Notes: generated from the letters alone by a model not told the origin. A stretch of DNA of 7,926 nucleotides from CAZGMJ01 sp964526785 (GCA_964526785.1 CAZGMJ010000120.1:1-7926); one strand, 5' to 3'. Positions 1 to 6,254 are shown, counted from the first letter of the stretch. A program made the numbers and translations.

Positions 1-47
1 AGACAAAGAGTAACAAAACCCACAACAGCGCGCCAGTTTATTTTCAC
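1..47 (-). CDS. 5' end of a probable exported protein (partial, GTG start)
   Basis: Only 15 codons are visible before the window edge. Reading leftwards from GTG at 45-47 the peptide begins MKINWRAVVGFVTLC: a short basic start followed by a hydrophobic stretch, as in a signal peptide or membrane anchor. A strong Shine-Dalgarno AGGAGA lies at 57-62 on this strand, ten bases before the start, and no other gene uses it. The start is 35 nt after the stop of the upstream EEP/glycosidase-like gene, so the two are probably co-transcribed. The cysteine at residue 15 could be a lipobox cysteine, but the residues after it are outside the window. No function can be named. The call rests on the ribosome-binding site, spacing and hydrophobic N-terminus. 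Confidence 0.5.
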   Translation of the reverse strand, partial: MKINWRAVVGFVTLC

Positions 48-82
48 AGACACGCCTCTCCTAGAGTTCGGCTCGTTCGCGT

Positions 83-2878
83 TTAGTCGAGCCAGCCGCG
101 AGCCTTTAGTTCGCGCTGGTATTGGTCTCGCAATCGGCCCGCCTCACTGAGGGCCAGCGACTTGCCTTCGGTTTCTTCGCCGATGATCCAAGCGTCCGGC
201 CAGGGCATTGTCGAGACGACCATTTCGTAGTCCTTCAGGTCTGCAAGAAGCGTTCGGCGACCCTCGTCGCTCAACGTCGGCGGCAATTCGAACACATCAT
301 AATGGTTGCCGTGCTCGACCGCCCAGACCTCCAGCAACTGCTGCAGCATCCAGTCGGCCGGGTTGCGAATCCCGCCGTCCCATCGATGGGACAGCGCCCA
401 CGTCGTATAGGGTCGAAGCACCGCCATCTGCGGCTGCGGCTTCGGCGGCGGGGACTTGTCCAGCCGCTCGTGAAATACCGCGGCGCGCCGCCAGCTCGCC
501 GGGCGGGCATTGGGAAACGTATCGCCGTAGCCGAGCCAGATGACCGCATCGACACCGTGCCGCCACTGCTGGGCCGCCATCCTGTCCACCTGCTCGGGGG
601 AGACGTGTCCCAGACCGCCCGGTGCATACGTGTGGGCCTGCATCCAGGGAATGAGCAGCCTGTCATAGCGTCGCGCCAGCCCCGCCCCGTACGCCATGTC
701 ACGCGGTATCACGGACTTGTAGCCGCCCCCGCCCACGGGATACGGATCGTAGTGCACGATATCCAGGTTCTGCGTCAGCAGTTGCTGTCCGGAGCCGTCC
801 CGGTCGTTATGCAGATCGAACACGCCCATCCGGGTCGTGTTGCGAAAGAGCAGTATGCCGCGCCGGCTGGTCTGGCGACGCGCAACGCCGCACAGCCCGG
901 CACATCCCTCATGGAGCGTGTACATCCACCACGCGTACGCATCGGCGCCGTAGATTTCCGGAAAGCCCCAGGTCCGCGGATACTCGATGCGGCCGGCCTT
1001 TGCACGAAACGCGCGAACGGAAGGCTCGCTGTAGTCCCACAAGGGATAGCTCGCCGCCGGTCCGTTCAAATGCCCCGAAATATGAAAGCACTCATCGCCG
1101 AGTCGGGCCGCCAGTACCACGTCGTTCGGAAACGTTCCGCCGTTGGCCTGCTCCCACTTTTCAAGCTCCCGGCGCACGTTCGACCGCAGCGCCTCGTGCG
1201 TACTGTCCGCCCAGGCGCTGACATTGCCCCGGCCGAACATCCAATACTGCCCGCTGCCGCCGTACCGCCAGTACACCGCGATACCCACCTTATCGAGCAT
1301 CGCTCCCTCCAGCCCGCTCAGATCGAATGCCACCTCATAGAGGGTGCGGTTCTTTGTCTCGCTGCTGGCGGGCATATCCTCGGTGACACTGTCGACCGCG
1401 AGCGTCGTGTCCGCCGGCGCCTCGCGCAGTTCGGCCTCGATGATTTTCAAATGCTGCCTGCCGTCGAACTCCTTCAGCGGTACGACCACTTCCGCTCTCA
1501 GCGGGTCTCCCAACTCCGGAAAGTAGTGCGCGATCGGCTCGGTCTTTTTCGCACCGCCGGTCGCCCCGCTGCCCCGCGTGTACGCAAAGGTCTTGTTATA
1601 CACCGGCGGCTCAATGACGATGCGATGCGCCGCGGCGTCAAATGCAAAGAGATGCCGGTCGATCGCCTTTCCCGCATACACGCCACCGATCATCACCGCA
1701 GGCACGGGCTCGAGGCCGGCCTGTCGCACCAGTCCCTCGTGCTCGGTGATTTCGGGCAGGTGGATATGGTACTTCATGCCCGTGCGCCGGGCCGTCTGCA
1801 GCAGTTCTTCAGCCTTTTCGACCGAACCGGCCCGCATGCTGATCAGCCCTACTCCATGCGTCTGCAAGTCCCTGATGTCCTCGTCAAGCGATTTCACTTT
1901 GTGATAGCTGCTCCAGGCCATCGGCCATTCGGCATGGCCCGGCCGAATCGCCGTGTTCGCTTTCGGCAGTCGCAGGGTCGCCCGGACCGGGAAGTGATCC
2001 GACGGATACCGATCCTCCACGCGGTCGTAAACGATCTCGGCATCGAGCACCTCCACGTCCTCGGTGGTGAAGACGAAGTCGATCTTCTCGCCGCTGAGTC
2101 TGCCGAGAAAGCCGTTGAACGTCCCGACGTCCGTCGCGCCCGGATGTATCACGCGAAACGTATCGACCATCGGCACCGGAGACCGCCGTGCAAGTTCGCC
2201 TTTGAGGTACTTAATGGCCGGGTTCGTCTCGCCCGCGTTGAAATCCCCCGTCACGATGAACGGCTCGTCGAGCTTGCGCGCCGCAATCCGTTCGGCCAGC
2301 AGCACCACGCTCTTTTCGCGCGAGCCCTGCGAGCGATGGTCCAGATGCGTGTTGTAGACGTAGAAGCCCCGGCCGGTCTCCTTGTCGACGAACCTGCCCC
2401 ACGTGCAGATCCGCGTGCACGCGTTGCCCCATGTAATCGAGCCGCAAACCTCGGGCGTGTCGCTCAGCCAGAATGTGCCCGAATCGGTTACTTCCAGGCG
2501 TTGCCTGTCGTACAGGATCGCGGAATACTCTCCCTCGGTTTTGCCGTCCTCGCGCGCAACGCCAATCTCGCCGTATCGCGGCATGGCCTGGCGCAGCACA
2601 TCGAGCTGAAACCGCAGGGCCTCCTGTACGCCCACCACGTCGGGCTCGTACTTCCGCAACACATCACACACCATATCGGCGCGATACTTCCAACTATTGG
2701 GCCCGTCGTTGGCCGTGCCGTAGCGGATGTTGAAGCTCATCACATCCAGCCCTTCGATGCGCGGCTTTGCCTTGTCTATCTCGACGCCGCTGCCCGCCGG
2801 CTGCCAGAAAGCCAGCAGCGCACAGGCCGCCAGTGCGAAAATTACCAGCCCCGCCATCGGTGTCCTGCGATGATGCAT
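83..2878 (-). CDS. Secreted EEP-domain phosphatase/nuclease fused to a glycosidase-like C-terminal region
   Basis: The 931-residue protein starts with a signal sequence (residues 1-30: HHRR then a hydrophobic run), so it acts outside the cytoplasm. AGGAG at 2885-2889, six bases before the ATG, fixes the start. Residues 44-305 form a complete endonuclease/exonuclease/phosphatase domain: N50 (SFNIR), E86 (VQEAL), N176 and H178 (NTHLDH), D212 and N214 (GDFN), D267 (KIDFVF) and D294/H295 (SDHFPV). Family members hydrolyse phosphoester bonds in nucleic acids, phospholipids or sugar phosphates; the substrate here is unknown. Residues 315-385 look like early beta/alpha units of a TIM barrel, 390-560 are strand-rich, and 585-810 resemble a barrel with possible acidic catalytic residues E596 (GDECFHI) and E641 (GFPEIYG). 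The second half is therefore glycosidase-like, but I cannot assign a family. EEP proteins usually end near 300 residues, so this is a fusion. It follows larE in the same direction. Confidence 0.9.
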   Translation of the reverse strand: MHHRRTPMAGLVIFALAACALLAFWQPAGSGVEIDKAKPRIEGLDVMSFNIRYGTANDGPNSWKYRADMVCDVLRKYEPDVVGVQEALRFQLDVLRQAMPRYGEIGVAREDGKTEGEYSAILYDRQRLEVTDSGTFWLSDTPEVCGSITWGNACTRICTWGRFVDKETGRGFYVYNTHLDHRSQGSREKSVVLLAERIAARKLDEPFIVTGDFNAGETNPAIKYLKGELARRSPVPMVDTFRVIHPGATDVGTFNGFLGRLSGEKIDFVFTTEDVEVLDAEIVYDRVEDRYPSDHFPVRATLRLPKANTAIRPGHAEWPMAWSSYHKVKSLDEDIRDLQTHGVGLISMRAGSVEKAEELLQTARRTGMKYHIHLPEITEHEGLVRQAGLEPVPAVMIGGVYAGKAIDRHLFAFDAAAHRIVIEPPVYNKTFAYTRGSGATGGAKKTEPIAHYFPELGDPLRAEVVVPLKEFDGRQHLKIIEAELREAPADTTLAVDSVTEDMPASSETKNRTLYEVAFDLSGLEGAMLDKVGIAVYWRYGGSGQYWMFGRGNVSAWADSTHEALRSNVRRELEKWEQANGGTFPNDVVLAARLGDECFHISGHLNGPAASYPLWDYSEPSVRAFRAKAGRIEYPRTWGFPEIYGADAYAWWMYTLHEGCAGLCGVARRQTSRRGILLFRNTTRMGVFDLHNDRDGSGQQLLTQNLDIVHYDPYPVGGGGYKSVIPRDMAYGAGLARRYDRLLIPWMQAHTYAPGGLGHVSPEQVDRMAAQQWRHGVDAVIWLGYGDTFPNARPASWRRAAVFHERLDKSPPPKPQPQMAVLRPYTTWALSHRWDGGIRNPADWMLQQLLEVWAVEHGNHYDVFELPPTLSDEGRRTLLADLKDYEMVVSTMPWPDAWIIGEETEGKSLALSEAGRLRDQYQRELKARGWLD

Positions 2879-2884
2879 AAGGTT

Positions 2885-2889
2885 CTCCT
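2885..2889 (-). promoter_or_regulatory. Ribosome-binding site of the EEP fusion gene
   Basis: AGGAG on the minus strand, six bases before the ATG at 2876-2878. It selects this ATG over the in-frame Met at residue 8. Confidence 0.6.
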
Positions 2890-2901
2890 AATGGTAAGTG
2901 T

Positions 2902-2917
2902 CCGGACGACCGTCCGG
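2902..2917 (-). other. GC-rich intergenic hairpin between larE and the EEP gene
   Basis: CCGGAC at 2902-2907 and GTCCGG at 2912-2917 form a perfect six-pair stem around a four-base loop. It sits between the larE stop and the next gene's ribosome-binding site. No T-run follows on the minus strand, so it does not look like an intrinsic terminator. It may act as a processing or mRNA-stability element, or it may be incidental. Confidence 0.4.
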
Positions 2918-2921
2918 GCGA

Positions 2922-3755
2922 TCAGAGATGTTTTTGTTTCTGCTCATGTGAAAGCGATTCGTTCAGGGAACCCGACCGAAAGCCCTGCAAATCGAGCGCC
3001 ACGTACTTGAAGCCCAGGTCCTTGAGCTTCTCGACAATCCGTTTACGGTTGGCCGGATCCATGACCACGTCCATATCTTCGGCGTGCACTTCGATCCGCG
3101 CGACCGTATCGTGATGCCGTACGCGGAACTCCACCAGGCCCAGGCTTCGCAGAAAATCCTCCGCCCGGTCGATCTGCCGCAGTCGCTCGGCCGTCACTTC
3201 CAGCCCGTACGTCACGCGCGACGCCAGACAGGGCGACGACGGGACATCCGCCGTCGGCAGTCCGAATTCCCTGCTCAACCGGCGAATCTCGTTTTTGGTC
3301 AGTTTCGCTTCGGCCAGAGGCGACGAGACGCCGTGCAGCGCCAGAGCCCGATTGCCGGGCCGGAAGTCGTCCAGATCGTCGTAGTTCGTTCCGAAGACCA
3401 CGTGTGCAAAGCCCCGCCCGGCCGCGATCTCCAGCAGCGCTCTGCAGAGATGTCCCTTGCAGTGGAAGCAGCGGTCCGCCCGGTTCGCCGTGAACTTCGG
3501 ATCGTCCAGTTCGTCGCTTGTCAGCGTCTGCAACTCCACCCCGATCTGCCCGGCTATCCCGGCCGCCCGTTCGATCAGGTTGCGCGGCTCGGAATCTCCC
3601 GCACTCATGCAGGCCAGCACCTTTTCGCGCCCCAGCGTTTCGACAGCCGCCTTGAGCAGGAATGTACTGTCCACGCCGCCTGAGAACGCAACTATGACGC
3701 TCCTGTGCTCCTTTAGAATCGACTGCAACGATTCGTATTTCTGTCTTAGATCCAT
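2922..3755 (-). CDS. larE: ATP-dependent sacrificial sulfur transferase LarE
   Basis: This 277-residue protein matches LarE in length and motifs. LarE adenylates and thiolates pyridinium-3,5-biscarboxylic acid mononucleotide in making the nickel-pincer nucleotide cofactor of lactate racemase and related enzymes. The PP-loop ATP-binding motif SGGVDS is at residues 25-30, the conserved RCFHCK at 95-100, and PCLASR at 175-180. Its Cys176 coincides with the numbering of the sacrificial cysteine of Lactiplantibacillus plantarum LarE. C96 and C99 form a CxxC; some LarE proteins instead carry an Fe-S cluster on three cysteines, so the chemistry cannot be fixed from sequence alone. The C-terminus (DLQGFRSGSLNE) is typical of the family. 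The only upstream purine run (GAGGGGG, 3771-3777) is 14-15 bases away, so the ribosome-binding site is weak. No larA, larB or larC lies in the window. The gene precedes the EEP fusion by 43 nt in the same direction. Confidence 0.92.
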   Translation of the reverse strand: MDLRQKYESLQSILKEHRSVIVAFSGGVDSTFLLKAAVETLGREKVLACMSAGDSEPRNLIERAAGIAGQIGVELQTLTSDELDDPKFTANRADRCFHCKGHLCRALLEIAAGRGFAHVVFGTNYDDLDDFRPGNRALALHGVSSPLAEAKLTKNEIRRLSREFGLPTADVPSSPCLASRVTYGLEVTAERLRQIDRAEDFLRSLGLVEFRVRHHDTVARIEVHAEDMDVVMDPANRKRIVEKLKDLGFKYVALDLQGFRSGSLNESLSHEQKQKHL

Positions 3756-3969
3756 ATCGTAAGCTGATACCCCCTCAATGCCGCCGGTGTTCAGTCTTTG
3801 AGCCTACGTCATCGCACCGGCCTCCATAAGCCTTCTCGCAGAGTTCGCTTCCGAGGTGTCGTCCGGGGCTGTCATTGGCATCTTCGCGAGTTCCGATCGG
3901 TTCGAATATGGCGCCGCTCAACTGCCGCTTCGACCTTTGTCCAGCCGGGCCGCAGCGCGATACGAGAAA

Positions 3970-4041
3970 AGCCGATGGAGGGAATCGAACCCTCAACCCC
4001 AGCTTTACGAAAGCTGTGCTCTACCGTTGAGCTACATCGGC
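3970..4041 (-). tRNA. tRNA-Thr(CGT)
   Basis: The minus strand folds into a full cloverleaf. The acceptor arm is GCCGATG/CATCGGC, the D arm GCTC/GAGC with loop AACGGTA, the anticodon arm CAGCT/AGCTG with loop TTCGTAA, and the T arm GAGGG/CCCTC with loop TTCGATT. The anticodon CGT reads the threonine codon ACG, which is frequent in the GC-rich genes here. The discriminator base is U and no CCA is encoded (TTTT follows), so CCA would be added after transcription. No copy of its 3' end is seen elsewhere in the window, so there is no evidence of an integration event. Confidence 0.95.
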
Positions 4042-4054
4042 GCTGAATCCGCAC

Positions 4055-4083
4055 ATGATACCGAACCGGGACGCCGGTGTAAA
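4055..4083 (-). promoter_or_regulatory. Promoter of the tRNA-Thr gene
   Basis: On the minus strand, TTTACA (4078-4083) and TATCAT (4055-4060) each match five of six sigma70 consensus bases. They are separated by exactly 17 bp. Transcription would begin near 4048, about seven bases before the mature tRNA. Confidence 0.65.
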
Positions 4084-4098
4084 GGGTCTATAGCGGCA

Positions 4099-4115
4099 GA
4101 GCACATTAAGTGCTC
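4099..4115. repeat. Perfect 6-bp-arm palindrome in the divergent intergenic region
   Basis: GAGCAC (4099-4104) and GTGCTC (4110-4115) flank the loop ATTAA. Three further pairs (GCG 4093-4095 with CGC 4116-4118) can form across a three-base bulge. It lies 16 bp upstream of the tRNA promoter -35 box and about 105 bp upstream of the predicted esterase promoter. It could be a binding site for a dimeric regulator or an RNA hairpin. Confidence 0.45.
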
Positions 4116-4183
4116 CGCGGATGTGGTGTTTTGTGCGGGCATAGCGGCCCGGAGGATCTGTCTCTATTTTGCCGGTTGCAGCA

Positions 4184-4233
4184 GCGGCCGCACCATCATG
4201 GGTCAGGCCTGCACAAGGCACTTGCGGCCGCAC
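4184..4233 (+). repeat. Pair of direct repeats GCGGCCGCAC, 40 bp apart
   Basis: The same ten bases occur at 4184-4193 and 4224-4233. The core GCGGCCGC is itself palindromic. The second copy overlaps the predicted -35 box of the esterase promoter. The start-to-start distance of 40 bp is close to four helical turns, which would suit cooperative binding. Function is inferred only from position. Confidence 0.4.
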
Positions 4234-4249
4234 GCACCGAGGCTATACT
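4222..4249 (+). promoter_or_regulatory. Candidate promoter of the esterase gene
   Basis: TTGCGG (4222-4227), a 16-bp spacer and TATACT (4244-4249) resemble a sigma70 promoter; the -10 box matches five of six. Transcription would start near 4256, leaving a leader of about 50 nt before the ATG at 4305. The -35 box lies within the second copy of the direct repeat. Confidence 0.4.
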
Positions 4250-4304
4250 GAGAGTCTCGAGGCACAAGTACATAACCAGAATCGCATTGGAGGCAAGCCT
4301 TCTC

Positions 4305-5501
4305 ATGACCACGACAACTCCCCGGATCGCATTGTCAGTGCTGACAGCTTGGTTTTTGGCCTTTTCCTGCGCTTTGCCGGTCGGTGCGGCCGAAGACGAA
4401 CCAATCCTCTGCCAGGGCCACTATCAGAGCGAAGCCGAAGCCAAAGCCCAGCTTGCCGAATTTGCCAGGACATATTCGAATCTGCTCGAATGGGAAGCCC
4501 GCGCCGAGAGCATCAGGAAAGGCATCCTCCGGGGCCTGGAATTGACGGAAATGCCCGAGAAATGCCCGCTAAAGCCCATTCTTCACAGCAAGCGCACGCA
4601 CGAGGGCTACTCCGTCGAGAACGCCGCCTTCGAATCTTTGCCAGGCGTATTCGTTACCGGGAACCTGTACCGACCGACTGAAATCGCACCGCCGTTTGCC
4701 GCAATTCTCTGCCCTCACGGGCACTGGGGCAGCGCGGACAACTACGGCCGCTTTCGCGACAACATGCAGCGCCGCTGTGCCACGCTGGCCAGAATGGGCG
4801 CGGTCGTCTTCGCTTACGACATGGTCGGTTACGGCGACTGGGCCAATGCCGGCTGGAAGCATAAACGCCCGAAAGTACTGAAGTTACAGACGTGGAATTC
4901 CATCCGTGCACTGGATTTCCTCACATCGTTCGATGAGGTCGATCCGCGGCGGATCGGCGTAACCGGCGCTTCCGGCGGCGGCACGCAGACGTTCCTGCTG
5001 ACGGCTCTGGACGACCGCGTGGCGGTTTCCGTGCCCGCGGTGATGGTCTCGGCCCACTTTTTCGGCGGGTGCGACTGCGAGAGCGGCATGCCGATTCACA
5101 AGAGCAAATCGCACGAAACCAACAATACCGAAATCGCGGCGCTGGCGGCTCCGCGGCCGCAATTGGTGATCTCCGACGGCAAAGACTGGACGAAGAATGT
5201 GCCCGAGGTCGAATATCCGTATATTCGGGCCGTATATGGCCTTTACGGGGCTGAGAACGACGTTGAGTACTTCCATCTGCCCGAGGAGGGGCACGATTAC
5301 GGCTACTCCAAACGCCAGCCCATGTACCGTTTTATGGCCAGGCACCTGGGTCTGGCGCTGCATGAAGTGAGCAATATCGACGGCTCGATCGACGAGAGTT
5401 TCGTCAGCCTCGAGCCGAAAGGCAGCCTGTACGTTTTCGATGAGGATCATCCGCGGCCCGAGTATGCCGTCGGCCCGGACGACGAATTGCCGTGGAAGTG
5501 A
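4305..5501 (+). CDS. Secreted alpha/beta-hydrolase of the acetylxylan-esterase type
   Basis: The protein has 398 residues from ATG 4305. GGAGG at 4289-4293, eleven bases upstream, supports this start, and the next residues form a signal peptide (MTTTTPRIALS, then a hydrophobic run, likely cut near VGAAED). The frame stays open upstream to 4110, but that stretch lacks a signal peptide at its start and contains the promoter. The fold is alpha/beta hydrolase: an oxyanion-side HGHW (138-141), nucleophile elbow GASGG with Ser223, a probable acid at Asp291 or Asp294 (SDGKDWT), and His330 (EEGHDYG). The region around GVTGASGGGTQT and SAHFFGGCDCESG is characteristic of planctomycete and Bacteroidetes hydrolases annotated as acetylxylan esterases. 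They are expected to remove ester groups from plant or algal polysaccharides, but the substrate is not proved. It is probably monocistronic, with 140 nt before the next gene. Confidence 0.88.
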   Translation: MTTTTPRIALSVLTAWFLAFSCALPVGAAEDEPILCQGHYQSEAEAKAQLAEFARTYSNLLEWEARAESIRKGILRGLELTEMPEKCPLKPILHSKRTHEGYSVENAAFESLPGVFVTGNLYRPTEIAPPFAAILCPHGHWGSADNYGRFRDNMQRRCATLARMGAVVFAYDMVGYGDWANAGWKHKRPKVLKLQTWNSIRALDFLTSFDEVDPRRIGVTGASGGGTQTFLLTALDDRVAVSVPAVMVSAHFFGGCDCESGMPIHKSKSHETNNTEIAALAAPRPQLVISDGKDWTKNVPEVEYPYIRAVYGLYGAENDVEYFHLPEEGHDYGYSKRQPMYRFMARHLGLALHEVSNIDGSIDESFVSLEPKGSLYVFDEDHPRPEYAVGPDDELPWK

Positions 5502-5539
5502 AGATCCGCGCGAGAGGCCGAGGGAACGGTTCTTGTCAG

Positions 5540-5566
5540 CGGCGGTCTTGCGCCGTGCGAGACGGC
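5540..5566 (+). other. Two overlapping small hairpins after the esterase gene
   Basis: CGGCG (5540-5544) can pair with CGCCG (5551-5555). Alternatively GCCGT (5552-5556) can pair with ACGGC (5562-5566). The two stems share bases, so only one can form at a time. The second is followed by TTGA, not a U-run, so it is at most a weak terminator. The rest of 5502-5641 shows only the candidate promoter at 5608-5635. Confidence 0.2.
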
Positions 5567-5607
5567 TTGAGTGGGCAGGCCGGCGTGAAGCGGGACGGAG
5601 GATGGTT

Positions 5608-5635
5608 TTGCGGTGGTGCGAGGTTGTGATATAAC
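5608..5635 (+). promoter_or_regulatory. Candidate promoter of the small-protein/nucleotidyltransferase module
   Basis: TTGCGG (5608-5613), 16 bp and TATAAC (5630-5635) resemble a sigma70 promoter; the -10 box matches five of six. The predicted transcription start falls at about 5642, which is also the ATG of the small gene. The AGGGG just before that ATG is only one base away, too close for a normal ribosome-binding site. The transcript may therefore be leaderless, or the start may be misjudged. Confidence 0.35.
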
Positions 5636-5641
5636 AGGGGT

Positions 5642-5825
5642 ATGATACGCAAGCGCGTGCAGAAAGATACGGATTGGGGACTACTCGGAGGTCGAGCAGA
5701 ATCTCCAGTATTGGCTGAGCAGGCCGGCGGAGGAACGTCTGAGTGCGGTGGAGCTGTTGAGGCGGCAGGTTTATGGAGATTCAGAACGACTTCAAAGAGT
5801 TGCTCGAGTCATTCAACGCCCGTAA
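5642..5825 (+). pseudogene. Frameshifted 60-residue partner of the nucleotidyltransferase
   Basis: Two frames each hold part of one small protein. From ATG 5642 the frame reads MIRKRVQKDTDW and then becomes meaningless. From 5679, one base out of step, it reads DYSEVEQNLQYW, then LSRPAEERLSAVELLRRQ, ending at TAA 5823-5825. Dropping one G from GGGG at 5676-5679 joins them into an uninterrupted protein of exactly 60 residues. The downstream frame has no ATG, GTG or TTG of its own between its previous stop (TGA 5643-5645) and 5679. From memory, small proteins of this kind (acidic YSEVE, YWL.R..EER, then LRRQ.YG and an arginine-rich end) precede nucleotidyltransferases of this type in many bacteria; I could not run a search. 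The last 53 nt overlap the nucleotidyltransferase start. Alternatives are a sequencing error in the G run or programmed frameshifting. Confidence 0.7.
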
Positions 5826-6219
5826 TGTGGAGTATATAATCGTGGGCGGTTATGCTCTGGCTTTCCACGGCGCTCCACGTTTTACGGGGGACATCGGTCT
5901 TTTTGTCAGGCCGACGGCTGAAAACGCCGAGCGGATTGTTCGCGCCCTGGACGATTTTGGATTCGGCTCGCTTGATTTGTCGCAGGAGGATTTCTCGGCA
6001 GCGGGCAAGGTCGTTCAACTTGGTGCACCGCCGGTGCGCGTCGATATCATAACGTCGGTAAGCGGTGTTAGTTGGGAGCAGGCCGACTCGGGCAAGGTCA
6101 GCGGCTGTTACGGTCGGGTGCCCGTTCGGTTCATCGGGCGCAAGGAGTTGATTGCAAACAAACGAACCGTGGGCAGGCAGAAGGACCTCGCTGATATCGA
6201 AGCGCTTGGCGGCCAGTGA
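5773..6219 (+). CDS. MNT/AbiEii-like nucleotidyltransferase with altered DxD motif
   Basis: This 148-residue protein has the hallmarks of a small nucleotidyltransferase of the MNT/AbiEii-like superfamily: YIIVGGYALAFHG at residues 21-33 (glycine-rich nucleotide site), a metal motif at TGDIG (38-42), a third carboxylate D91 (VRVDIIT), and a C-terminal FIGRKELIANKRTVGRQKDLADIEAL typical of the group. Such proteins transfer NMP groups to proteins or tRNA and often act as one half of toxin-antitoxin-like pairs. Relatives have DID or DLD at residues 40-42. Here the second Asp is Gly (GGT, one base from GAT), which should weaken metal binding and catalysis. GAGG at 5759-5762 lies ten bases before the ATG, inside the preceding small gene, suggesting translational coupling. 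The gene ends 129 bp before the sulfatase start. The fold assignment is solid; the biological role is inferred. Confidence 0.85.
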   Translation: MEIQNDFKELLESFNARNVEYIIVGGYALAFHGAPRFTGDIGLFVRPTAENAERIVRALDDFGFGSLDLSQEDFSAAGKVVQLGAPPVRVDIITSVSGVSWEQADSGKVSGCYGRVPVRFIGRKELIANKRTVGRQKDLADIEALGGQ

Positions 6220-6254
6220 GTGCGACCGAGCGGCGGTGCGGCGTGGGAATTGCA

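Noticed and set aside
122..3010. Very long open frame (over 900 codons) on the plus strand antisense to the EEP fusion gene
   Set aside because: It has no ribosome-binding site, its product is arginine- and histidine-rich without domains, and it runs opposite to a gene with clear motifs. GC-rich coding strands often leave one antisense frame free of stops.
3783..3821. GCCGGTG/CACCGGC inverted repeat between tRNA and larE
   Set aside because: The arms are seven bases with 25 bp between them in very GC-rich DNA. There is no promoter, T-run or riboswitch-like structure around them, so chance is likely. The remainder of 3756-3969 shows no gene or clear promoter.
3970..4041. tRNA-Thr as an attachment site for a mobile element
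   Set aside because: No second copy of the tRNA 3' end, no integrase and no insertion-sequence remnants were found in the window.
4110..4304. N-terminal extension of the esterase by 65 residues
   Set aside because: It has no ribosome-binding site, would place the signal peptide internally, and covers the predicted promoter and repeats. ATG 4305 has GGAGG and a normal signal peptide.
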